A stretch of DNA of 64,000 nucleotides from NCBI RefSeq assembly GCF_048771995.1, contig NC_133026.1, forward strand, positions 108,000,001-108,064,000. Reading direction: 5' to 3'. Shown piece after piece: positions 13,453-23,639 of this stretch. The DNA is from Taeniopygia guttata (taxonomy: Eukaryota; Chordata; Aves; Passeriformes; Estrildidae). Each line of letters opens with the position of its first letter. The first letter of the stretch is position 1. Under the pieces are notes generated by a model. The model was given only the letters and a program-made list of their open reading frames with translations, was not told the origin of the DNA and did not search any database. The position numbers were made by a program, and so were the translations under genes.

Positions 13453-15949
13453 CCATGCAATTAACACAAATGAATAGTGAGGTAGCATCCCACCACTACC
13501 TACACTGAATAGATTTAGTGCAATAATTTACCAAATCTAAAAAACAGACGTGGTGAGGGAGGCAGTGTGTGTGCTGTGTAACTCAGATGACTTTTTCAAA
13601 AATCCCTAAAGAGTTAATCTGTATAAAGACATGCCACTGTATGAAAGGGATGTGTTTCAGAATTATTTCAGCATGCACACCCACAGTAGATGTTCAGCAT
13701 CAACCCCCGGGAGGAAAATGTCTCTGTTCCCTCATAATAGAAAATGAACGTAAGGAAAAAAGTTTAATCTTTGATTACTATGAATGCCTTGCCTTGTGCC
13801 AAGAGGACTTGTGATTTTCTTTACCAGCCTCAATATAGAATTATAACAGCATTTTTTGGTCATGAAGATTCTTTTTTCAGAGCATGAATTTTTCTTCTTT
13901 TTATCTTATCCAACTAGCTACAACATAAAAGCATAATAGAGATAGCACTGCTTTGCCCTCCCATCAATGACAAACCACACAGCCAAAACATTTATGACAA
14001 TTAATACCGAGAAACTTCATATTTTAAGGCAGTGGGCTTGGTCTCAAATGTTCGTATGTTTGAACAATTGCTATAATTTGCTTCCTGATTTATCTTTATT
14101 ACCTTGATCTTTATATTATTCTATATGTGGCTAAAATGTTTTCAAGCTGGTTTCTAAAGTGATACTGATTGCAAGGTAAATTCTCTTCCTACTGCATAGT
14201 TAAAGCGCTATGACCAGAAAAAATTAATTTTCAGTGCACACTCCCACACATTAACACAAAAATCATGCAAGTTTCTATTACTCACTCAAAGACAGCAACC
14301 TCTATTAATTCATATGACTTAATTTGACAAATCTCTGTTTATAAGGCCTGTGTCTTTTCAACTTCATTATAAGGAGTTCAAGAGACACTTAAGAAATTTC
14401 TCTGTGAGGAAAAAAATCCCCATGAAATAAGAATGATAAATTAACTGCAGCACTGCATATCTCTGTGTCTTCATGAAACATTGTAGCAATGACTCATTAT
14501 ATCTTAAAAAATAGGATTCATTAAGAAAAGGAACACTAAGATTTCAATGATTTGATTAACATTACAAATTTCAGACTTTAAAAGATAATTATATTTTGAC
14601 TGAAAATTTCAGGATGTTTCCTCTTCACTTTAAAGGGCACAGGAAAGCTCAGCCAAAATCATTTACATAAAAGATATTTTCAATTATCCATAGTTCCACA
14701 AGAAATATTTTGTTATTGGTTAAAGTGTATAACCTCTGAAAAGCGTGGAAAAAGAATTGTTAAAGGATTTATTTCCTTTTTTTAATGTGTTTAAGGCAGC
14801 TACTGTTAAAGTAGAAGGAAAATGTATCACTAACCTACTAATTTCTAATATTGCTGTTTTGACATTAGTTTTTGAATGTGTCTTTATTTACTCCTTGTTT
14901 ATGTTGTCAGTTTATACTGTAAGCCCTTTAGGACTGAGGCTGGAACTATGAAATACGGTGTGTTTTCACATTTCATTCTGACTCAGATTAGGGCATTTAG
15001 ATAATACGTTAAACTGAACCATTTTCATGTAATACATTGGTTAAATAGTTTCATATCTCTCAGCAAAAAAGATCAGTGAAAGTGTGTGTCTTCATTTTTC
15101 TTTGCTATATTATAAAATAATATGATTAAATTATTTGCATTTTAAATCTATTACAGTTTATGTGTACCAAAGTACTTTTTTCTGTAACTCTTTGTACAGA
15201 GCACAGCAGGGAACACGATGTCATTAAATTTCAACCCCAGCGTGAGTTACTGCTTTATCTGAACATGAGAAAGGTTATGCTCTAGGCATAATCCTCTGCA
15301 GTGAGGTCTTGATTCATAAACTCACTGCACAGTTCACAGTAAACAGAGAAAACATCAGAGTGGGTTAGATTAGACTTCATGTGGGAGTAAGAGGTTAGAC
15401 AGAAAGCACTTGTAAATCTCAAGGTACTTGTGCTTTTGCTCCTTCATCGTGAAAAATCAAGGTTAGAAGAGACAACAGGGAGTGATTGAAATGTGAATGG
15501 AAAATCTTTGAAAGTCATTCTCCACATGTGCAGATGCTAGAGAAATCGTCCTTTGTTTGGCCTTATTACTTTGTGTAGAAAAGAATACTTCTGTGGGTTT
15601 TTTCCCCTAATCCCACCCAAGATCATCACCTTTTTTCTCTCTTTTTAGGCAAGCAGTTGTCTTACTGTGCATTGTACATCTGAGCTTACGTCCTCTTTAT
15701 GTGTGGAGGGAATGAAATAAAGAAATGTATAGAAACAAGGGTCTGTTTCTACAAAGTGTGTTTTGTCTCTGCAAGAATTTATTTTTTAATTTTCCTTCAC
15801 ATTACAGGTGTTGAATAATCTAATAGAAATTATTCTATATGTCTTTTCATATTACCAGCATTATGGACTTCCAAACAGCAGAGTATTGAGGGAATTACAA
15901 ATTGTATTTGTCCATTGGTTTTCAACATGATAGACATAATATACCCTCT
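13453..15949. other. Noncoding, AT-rich, no repeat family recognised
   Basis: About 2.5 kb of unique-looking sequence with A/T runs. No exon, RNA gene or mobile element could be supported. Confidence 0.5.
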
Positions 15950-17336
15950 TATGGATATGCGGCCCAAATTCTGGCACCCATGAGAGTCATTCACTTACCC
16001 TCTTCTGCTATAGCTGGGCAGAAGTGAAGGAAAAAAACTAACAAATGGGTTGAGATAAGGCTTGCAAGAAAAACACTCTAAGGACAAAACAGGTTTAAAT
16101 TTAGAGGTATAAAGTAAATGTATTATTAATAGAGTCAGAGGAGGATAATGAGAAGTAAAATAAGCCCTTAAAACACCTTTTTCCTCCCCAGCCTCTCCTC
16201 TCTTCCCACCAACAGCTCAAGGAGAAAGGAGGTGGGAGTTTTGGTCAATTCATCACTCAAGATCTTCTCTTTGCTCAGGGAGAGGAGTCTTTTTTCTGCG
16301 GTGTCATGGGGTGCCTCCCATGGGCAAACAGTCTTTACAAAACTGTTGTTGTGTGGGTACTCAACCACAAGGTGCAGTCCTTCAAAGGTGGACTGCTCTA
16401 ATTTGGAATCAAGGGCCCTCTCTATTTCTGGAAGGAAGCCAGGGCCCTCTCTCTCTCTATTCAGGTTTCTCACTAGACCAGAGCTTTCTCTAGTGCCCAC
16501 CCACTCCAGCGTGAGCACTTTTCCCACAGATCGTGAGTGGATCTCTGCATCCCCTGCTAACTTCTTGCATTACAAGGACACAGTCTGTTTTACCATAGTC
16601 TTCACCACAGACTGCAGAGGAATCTCAGCTTCTACACTTGAAGCACCTCCTACCCCTCCCTTTTTTTCCGCTGACCTTGGTGTCTCCATGTAGTTGTCCC
16701 ATGTTGTTGCCTCCCTTCCTCCTTTTCTCTGACTAGAAGAAAAATTGCTGCTTGTATTGTCAACAAGTTCCACTAATTCAAAGATTCTTGTAAGATCCCA
16801 TAGTGCCAAAAAGTTGATCTTATCTAGGTACCACGTTGGGGAACTCGTTTAGATACTTTCTGCTGCCGGCCAGGCAGCCTCGCCGCCATCACACGGCACT
16901 GGTGGCTGCCACAGTGCTGGCACTATCTAATGTCTCTCTTCATGCAGGGCTCTGGGAAAGGGGAGCTGCCACCACTGCCCCTGCCCTCTTTGCCTGCAGT
17001 GCACCTGGCTAGGGGCAGCCAGGCAGGCAAGGCTTGCCATGGGCCACACCGAGATGGCCCCCAGCAGTGGCACTTTGCCATGCCTAGAAAAATATTCTGT
17101 GTGCACACTGTTTTGATTTTCTTCTTAAATATATAATCACAGAGGTCTTACCAACCTCTCTAATTGTTCCAGCAGAATGCCCATCTTCAGAACCATCAGA
17201 GATTGGCTATGTCCATCTTCAGAGCCATTAGAGACTCGTTCTGTTGGACATGGTGCAAGCTTCTAGCTGCTTCTCACAAAAGTTATCCCTGTGCCCTCCC
17301 TTCACTACCACTTGGTTTGGCTGTGCCAAACCAACA
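15950..17336 (-). mobile_element. Endogenous retrovirus solo LTR (TguLTR5-like), antisense
   Basis: The reverse complement follows the layout of a long passerine ERV LTR that I recognise as TguLTR5-like. The LTR begins near 17336 (TGTTGGTTTGG on the minus strand) and contains a TGTGAGAAGC..CTAGAAGCTT block at 17257-17278. A TATATTTAAGAAG TATA-like region lies near 17124-17135. Further on come a promoter-proximal GC-rich block (16860-17080) and a run of degenerate internal repeats. The GGTGTTTTAAGGGCTTATTTTACTT region near 16155-16180 follows, and the far end lies near 15950-15965. At about 1.39 kb it is close to a full-length LTR. No gag, pol or env sequence flanks it, so it is probably a solo LTR left by recombination. 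The far boundary and the target-site duplication are uncertain. Confidence 0.8.
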
Positions 17337-19234
17337 CAGGTTGCTTTTTTGTGCTTTTTTGGTTGGTTTGGTTTTTTTTTTTGGTAACTGGGCTTGCTGC
17401 AGTTAATAAGCCTCTTGGTCTCCCAAAATATGCAAGTTATCACATCAGACTTGGTGTGACTAGTTTAGTTATTAGTGATGAATATGCATACACTCACATG
17501 TGATAGGATAATTAATAATCAAACTAACACAAGTGACAGACCTCTGTGTTACAGGAAGGCCTCACTACAGTGTTCAGTACTGGTCATTTGGTGCTATACC
17601 AATATGAAATCTTCAGAGCTGAGTTTTTATTAAGGTTATTGCTCTTAATTTTCATTTCTAGGGTTTCTTTCTGAAAAATTTCAATGTAGCTGGTCATCTC
17701 CCCTCTGATGCTTTGATCTTTTTGAGGAAAATAAGACATATGGGCAATTGCAGCAGAAATACTTTCAATGAAGGAAAAAGGTACAGTAAATAACCATCAG
17801 TGAAGTTCTTTGGGTGTGGTCACTCTTGCTTTAGTAGTTGTATTTCCATTGTTGTACCCTCTTCTGCTACAAATCACTTGCAACTCCTGCCCTTGGATGT
17901 GGTTCCAATTCTCTAAAACATCTTCAGTATGGCGACAGAGTCAGTGCCTAGCAGCCCTTGAAATACATGTACTCACCTTTTTTTATTTTTGTAGGTGAAG
18001 AGCCAATTAGTAAACAAATCACTGCCTTACACTGAAGGAAGAAAATTACTTGGAAAAATGCATACCCTAGCAGGTAGGATTTTAAAAGAAAAGCATCTTA
18101 TCTGCCTTCTAGAGCCAACAGTTTAAATGACATTAGAAACAGACCTACATAAACCCACATCAGAAAGACACAAGGTAAGATAATGAGAAATGTGATCTAT
18201 ACCTATTTCAGGAAATATCTGTACTCAAAATCTGATGTTTAGAACCTTAATCTCTTCAGCACGTTCTTGACTTTCATTATGGTGTCACAGGGAACAGCAT
18301 AATAATAATGCAAATGACCATGAACAACAGATGATGTCTAAACCGTCTACTTTGACCAACCACCCAAATTAAACCTAAATATAGTACCACTCCGATATAG
18401 TGCCTTCTTAATGATCTGAGCTACATTCCAAATTTCACTCAGTCAGTCACAAAATGATGCTGTTAACAGCAGACAGCAGCAGACTGGAGATAAATATTGA
18501 AGAATGATTTAAAAAATATAAAAACAAAGCAAGTAACAATTTAAAAATATGGAAATGGAATGATTTATTCAAATTCAAAAAAGAAGAAGGCTTAAGAATC
18601 TAAATAAATTATAAATAGGCAAGGTCTATGAATCTAAAGTCATCAGTGAAATTAGCTAATTTATCAAGAAACCCCAATTCCATATGAGCTGCAGTAATGT
18701 TTTAATTCACTACATGATTTCTGCACAAGTGCCCCAGTTTCAAGACAGGTGAGTTCAATGAGGCTCACCAAAGTAGATGCTTTAAATACTGGTATTCAAG
18801 AACACACCCAAAACTCTAAACAGAAACCTCTCAGTTTGTATCACCACAAGAGGCAAAAAAGAGGAATCCTCCTTCTTTCCTGTCTTCTTCTCTTTTTTTA
18901 CATATTAAAGTAACTCACCACTAACCTAGTCAGCAAAATCTCATGAACAGGAAACTGCATTTGCTGTGTGACCCAGTTCCAAAATATTGAATGTAACACT
19001 TCTCAGAAGGATGTTTAACTTAGTGGGAATATGGGAGCACTCCTTTCCGTGTCATTAAAGTGTCAGTCATGCTGTCCTGTGCTTCAGAGAAAGGAAGAGA
19101 ACAGTTCCTAGGCAGGCTGCAAAAAAGTGCTTCAGCCCTCCAGAGGAATGTGGTGACCTGAGGGTGCAGGAGGCTTAAGTAAATAAGATAGCTGCTGCAG
19201 CCGATCCAGTTGAATCTCCTCATCCTGGAGAAAT
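17337..19234. other. Noncoding spacer with T-rich patch
   Basis: A T-rich patch with TTGGTTTGGTTT-type repeats lies directly beside the LTR (17345-17385). The rest is unique-looking. The open frames are short and show no domain. Confidence 0.5.
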
Positions 19235-19299
19235 CTCAGAATCAGAGTTCTTGAAGTTGGAAAAACCTTCTGGACGTTATCTGGTCCACCATCCCTGCT

Positions 19300-19467
19300 C
19301 AAGAAGGACCACCTAGAGCCCAGAACCATGTCTAGAAGGCTTTTGAATATCTTCACAACCTCTCTGGGCAGCCTGTGACATTGCTTTATCATCCTCACAG
19401 AGATAAATGTTTTCCTGATGTTTACAGAGAAGAGCCTGTGTTTCAGTTCATGCCTATTTCTTCTCAC
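19300..19467 (-). pseudogene. CR1 ORF2 C-terminal remnant
   Basis: An open stretch reads NRHELKHRLFSVNIRKTF, then ISVRMIKQCHRLPREVVK and FKSLLDMVLG. This is the familiar C-terminus of CR1 ORF2, whose usual form has [10 protein letters not shown] where this copy has QCHRLPREVV. It codes for no independent protein. The frame runs on into nonCR1 sequence downstream. Confidence 0.8.
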
Positions 19468-19580
19468 CCTGTCAGTGGGTACTACTGAAAAGAGCCTGGC
19501 TCTTTTCTCTTTGCATTCTCCCGTTTGGTATTTAGATACTTATTATTACTTGTCTGCTATATGTGATATACAATATAATT

Positions 19581-19581
<1 letters not shown>

Positions 19582-19632
<51 letters not shown>
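19582..19632. repeat. TATC (CTAT) microsatellite
   Basis: About twelve uninterrupted tetranucleotide units, ending in degenerate CTACCTTTCTACC. It sits inside an antisense CR1 and is flanked by AT-rich sequence that is not part of the element. Likely to vary in length between individuals. Confidence 0.97.
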
Positions 19633-20030
19633 CCTTTCTACCATTTATGTACTCATCATTTAATAATAAGTTACACCCTGAGCCTTCTCTTCTCCTGGTT
19701 AACTGCACCACAAGTCTAAGCCCATCTTAATAACTACTCCAGTATCTCATCATCTTTGTGGCCCCTCACTGGGCTCTCCAGTATGCCCCTGTCTGTCCTG
19801 TAGAGGACCTCAGAACTGGACATAATGTGGCCATGTGTGGCCTCATCCATGCTGAGCAGATGGGAAGGATCACTTCCCTTGACCATATGTTGGGCAATAC
19901 ATTGTCTAATGTGGGCCAGTGTACAAATACATTGGCCTGGTTTGTGACAAGGGCACATCCTTGGCTCAAGTTCAACTTCTCGCATTGCCAGCTGTCCTTC
20001 TGTTACTATAAAGCTCCTCATTTTCTCATG

Positions 20031-20580
20031 CCCTGTTCCCAAACCACACACATGTCCAGATGTCCCAGGTTGTGTCCAGGTGCTGGCACCAGCAGGTTCT
20101 GCAGCCTCAGCACTTCCCTGAGGCAGCTGATGTGCAAAGTCAGTTCTGTTACTGTGCAGCTGCACCTGTGGATCAGGCTGCAGTGAAAATAGCAACATTG
20201 TGAGAAGGAGCTGTCAGAAGCTCTTCTGGCACCTCCCCACATGTCTTGGGAGCTGGTCAGGTCCTTGCCCTTGATCTCTGCTTGAATTCTCCTTGCTGAC
20301 CTGTCCTGTGTTTGTATGGAGGTCTGGGCTGTGCCTGATACTGTCACAGCAAAACCTGTGCTCTCCTTGCTGAGATACCTTGGGACTGCGTCCCATGTAG
20401 ATGAGGGCACTGCTCTGTCAAGGATTCTCCCAACTCCCCAAACCCTGCACTAACTACCCTGCAGTTCTCTAGGTTAGTCTTCTCAGGGCCAGAGAGCTGA
20501 TGTGTCAAACTCAGAGGGCCTCTATGCCTCCTGCCTTCTCTCCCTACACCTCTAATGCAAAAGACAGGGACTGGATCACA
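20031..20580 (-). other. Unidentified GC-richer block, possibly 5' CR1 sequence
   Basis: This block is clearly more GC-rich than its surroundings and is open over more than 100 codons in several frames. Its minus-strand reading includes CTVTELTLHISCLREVLRLQ, a heptad-like leucine pattern of the kind found in retrotransposon ORF1 coiled coils. It lies on the 5' side of the antisense CR1, where ORF1 would be expected after an internal deletion. That position makes a CR1 ORF1 relic plausible. I cannot match it with confidence, and it could instead be another old retroelement or unique sequence. Confidence 0.3.
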
Positions 20581-22401
20581 TTTAATATACAGACTTCTGA
20601 ATGGTATTGTCATGGACTGCTCATATGTTATAGCACTGGAAGAGGTCCAAGTGAACCAGGTTCTTTTAGGAAGTAAAGTTATGAAATTTAAGAATATTTA
20701 ATTAATTTTCATAAATGTTTGAGAACCACTGCAATAATGGCTACTGATCTTTGTGAGAATTATTGTATCTTTAAAAATAGCTTTTGCAGAACAGCAAATG
20801 TGCCTGAAGCAGTACTAAATGTAGCAGACTGCTTACGAGAATAAATATGACCTGCCAGTTTTATTGAAGTTAAACTGGTGTTCAGCAATCTTGTGTAGAT
20901 TTCACTTTTCCAGTTGGATTTACTAGACATTACATGTTTAAACATCTATAATGTTAATCTGTAATACTCTGGCTACAGAGTCCTCTGTCCTTTCAGTATT
21001 CAAACTACCCCTACGCTGAAGATATTTTTATGAGTAAAGGAATTAGACTTTATTGACAGAAATATATATTTTTTTTCCTAATTAAGCAGATGGCAAATCT
21101 AGACAAAATCAGCAAGTGTCTCTAAGGCAGTCAGACAAAATCAGCTCTTGTCATTTTGGCATATCACTCAGTTTTTGTTGGCTGAGTATCTAATGCTGTA
21201 ATATGGTCATAACAACTTGTTTGACAAGACATAGCCATTGGTATCCTTACTTTGATATGGAGAAAAAAGATCACATTACTTTTTTTTACTTAGTGAAAGC
21301 AAGCACTTTTCTCAACAGATTTTAATAAATTTGATTAGATCATTGAAATCAGTATTGTATGATATTCAGTTTTGTGTAAGGACTTCTAAAATTACATACA
21401 GTTTCATGCAATAGAATGTATATGATCCTGGCCCAGCATCAGTTATTCCCTTAAAATGAAGCTGCCTTTTGCACTAGCAGATCTAAGATTCACTGGACAG
21501 GTCCTGAAACACCAGTCAAGAGACACTTTCAGTGTCTTCAGTGGGACCAGTATTTTACCACATTTTTTTTAAAGGATGCTCTGCAATACAAAGACTTTCC
21601 TATCTTATAAGCAGGCAAAGTTCTCCTGCCTACCTTTAGCATAGTTTTATTTATATATTCTATTTCTCTCTGTGTCTCTGGGAATCCTACCAGAGCGGTG
21701 ACAGAGCTGATGTACCTCTTACGTTGAAACAAACACAGGAATATGCAGTAGATGAAAGAAGAACAAAAATTTGCACTGCAGGATTTTATTCTACAGAATT
21801 TTTTAACTGTTATTCCAGAAATACTCCCCTGATTTATATGACTATCATACTTCTAATGTCCAAATGTCAAAAAAATAATATTTGACTGGTGTCACTCCCC
21901 TGGTGAATATGACAGGAATCTTAGTTGGGAAAATCTAAATGGTTTCATATTTGCATTTAGGGAGTCTATGTAAAATTGTATAAAATAAGGATTGAAACTT
22001 AGGTTTCAGGGTAGAAAATCAAAGAGATATTTATATTTCATCTTTGGTTTTCGTCTCTTCCGAATGAATATTTAGCAAAGGTTTTTGGAATATTATCCTG
22101 CAGTTTATATCAAACAAAAATCAGTATCTTGATAGGTTTTAGATGGAGCCTAGACATATTCACATATTGGTTCAAGCTCCTCCTTACCTAAAGTAAAAGA
22201 CAGTTTGGATATATAAGGATTCTTATTGATCTATTAATGTCTTATTAAATCAGTATTCCCTTTTTATAACACCTTCTGAAGTTTCGGAGACTGTCACTGA
22301 AAAAATTGGCAAATCTCCCAAGTTGTGACTAGGCAGTCAAGTATCAGAACTGTTTTTTTAAAAATGTAGGGATTATATCAGAATTTTTGAAGTTAGAAAG
22401 G
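20581..22401. other. AT-rich noncoding spacer
   Basis: No gene or repeat family recognised between the antisense CR1 region and the sense LTR. Open frames are short. Confidence 0.5.
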
Positions 22402-22993
22402 TGTATTGGGTTTGCACGGACAGGTTGTTGTAGTGGGAGGCTGCAGGAGTGGCTTCTGTGAGAAGCTGGTAGAAGCTTCTCCTGTGTCTGACAGAACCAA
22501 TGCCAGCTGGCTCCAAAACGGACTCACCACTGGCCATCCACAACAGTGGGAGCACCCCAGGGTTTAACAAAGTCAAGGTAAGAAAAAAACGAAACAACAA
22601 CCCTACACAAAAGCAAATTGAAAATGGAGAAAGGCGTGAGAATATGTAAAAGAAACAACCCTGCAGATACCAAAGTCAATGAAGGAGTGGGATGAGGTGA
22701 TCCAGGTGCTGGAGCAGAGGGAACCCACACGGAAGAATCCTGTTCCCAAAGAGCTTCACTCTGGGGAAGGGACTCATGCTGGACCAGTTCATGCAGAGCA
22801 GCCGCCTGTGAGAAGGACTCATGCTGGAGAAGTTCACAGAGAACTGTATCCCATGGGAGAGTCTCCATGTTGGAGTAGGTGAGGGGTGTTAGGAGCACTA
22901 CCTCTGTCTTCCCATGCTGCTGGAGGGGAGCAGGTTAATAAAATCTACAATGAAATTGAGCTCAGGAAGATGGGAGGGTATTCTATTTCTATC
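22402..22993 (+). mobile_element. ERV LTR (TguLTR5-like), sense, 3' part missing
   Basis: The LTR starts with TGTATTGGGTTTGCACGGAC at 22402. It shares the GCTTCTGTGAGAAGCTGG..AGAAGCTT block (22453-22478) with the antisense LTR at 16-17.3 kb, followed by GACAGAACCAATGCCAGC. Next comes a GAGAATATGT..AGAAACAACCCTGCAG block, then degenerate tandem units (GACTCATGCTGGA-type) at 22770-22880. An AATAAA signal lies at 22937-22942. About 590 bp are present. The end expected for this family is absent, and a different LTR begins at 22994. The open frame at 22679-22882 lies within these tandem units and is not a gene. Confidence 0.82.
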
Positions 22994-23639
22994 TGTGGAG
23001 CAGTTATCTTCTGTTAATTGGTCAGTTTTCTTTATCTCTTCTACAAACAATCCTCCCTCTGGGGAGATATCTTCTGTTGATGGGCCATTGAGTCTCACTG
23101 CATGACTGATAAAATTACATCATCCCATTGTGAGACACTCTGCCTAGAAGGAGGAGCCAAGTATTCCTAACAATATAATCAGAGATCTGGAAGACCACAG
23201 CCACCTTTTTGCCTGGATTCCCAGAGGAGCAGACCTTTCATACTGGATTCTGAGGAAGACCAGGCCCATCTACACCACCGCTGGATCTTCAGAGGAGGAC
23301 TACACCCTTTACAGAATCACTGCTCCAACAGAACCACATCTGCCACTGCAGGAGGATTGCAGCCACCGCTTCAATTAGAGTGCTACCAGAACCCTGACCA
23401 ACAGAGTGCCAGGTTGTATTTTGACTCTGACAGTGTTGTTTTGAATTACTACATTGTTTATTTTATTTTTCTTTTAATTTTCTTCGCTAATAAAGAACTG
23501 TTATTCTTGCTCCATATCTTTGCCTGAAAGCCCTTTTAATTTCAAAATTATAAACAGTTTGGAGGGACGGTTTCACATTTTCCGTTTCAGGGGAGGCTCC
23601 TGCCTTCCTTAGCAGACATCTGTTTTTTAAACCAAGACA
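22994..23639 (+). mobile_element. Second ERV solo LTR of a different family
   Basis: An LTR of about 646 bp begins TGTGGAGCAG and ends AAGACA at 23639. In order it carries a GATTGGTCAG-like U3 motif (here AATTGGTCAG), a CCATTGAGTCTCACTGCATG block, a TATAA box at 23174-23178 and a repeated CCAGAGGAGGA-type R/U5 region. An AATAAA signal at 23489-23494 is followed by a CATATCTTTGCCTGAAAGCC block and a TTTCAGGGGAGGCTCCTGCC 3' segment. CTATC (22989-22993) lies before it and CTATG (23640-23644) after it, a 4-of-5 match that could be a decayed 5 bp target-site duplication. No internal retroviral genes adjoin it. I know this LTR type from passerine genomes but do not give it a database name. Confidence 0.82.
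23489..23494 (+). promoter_or_regulatory. LTR polyadenylation signal
   Basis: An AATAAA hexamer in the expected R/U5 position of the second LTR, about 315 bp after its TATAA box at 23174. Both signals belong to the retroviral LTR. Whether either is used now is unknown. Confidence 0.6.

Larger units (their letters stand above)
19235..20030 (-). mobile_element. CR1 LINE, antisense, split by a TATC microsatellite
   Basis: An antisense CR1. The 3' end starts at CTCAGAATCAGAG (19235). The ORF2 C-terminus follows at 19300-19467, then sequence to about 19545. A low-complexity block of about 115 bp (19548-19664) interrupts it. CR1 resumes with CTGAGCCTTCTCTTCTCCTGG, CATCATCTTTGTGGCCCCTC, a CAGAACTGGACATAATGTGG region and GACAAGGGCACATCCTTGGCTC, to at least about 19985. 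The two parts are collinear in the family consensus, so the microsatellite grew inside one inserted element. Confidence 0.88.

Noticed and set aside
13221..13508. Low-complexity KEGRKEGR and LPSFLPSF frames
   Set aside because: Translations of the CTTC microsatellite on either strand.
16168..17443. Cluster of open frames on both strands, the longest 153 codons
   Set aside because: They lie in the antisense ERV LTR. LTRs do not encode these products, and the overlapping frames on both strands reflect the higher GC content.
19734..20613. Overlapping open frames of 60-154 codons
   Set aside because: The left part is antisense CR1 and the rest is an unclassified GC-richer block. No protein family is recognisable, and frames are open on both strands.
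22679..22898. Open frame with repeated THAG-like peptides
   Set aside because: The peptide repeats mirror the short tandem units inside the TguLTR5-like LTR, so it is not a gene.
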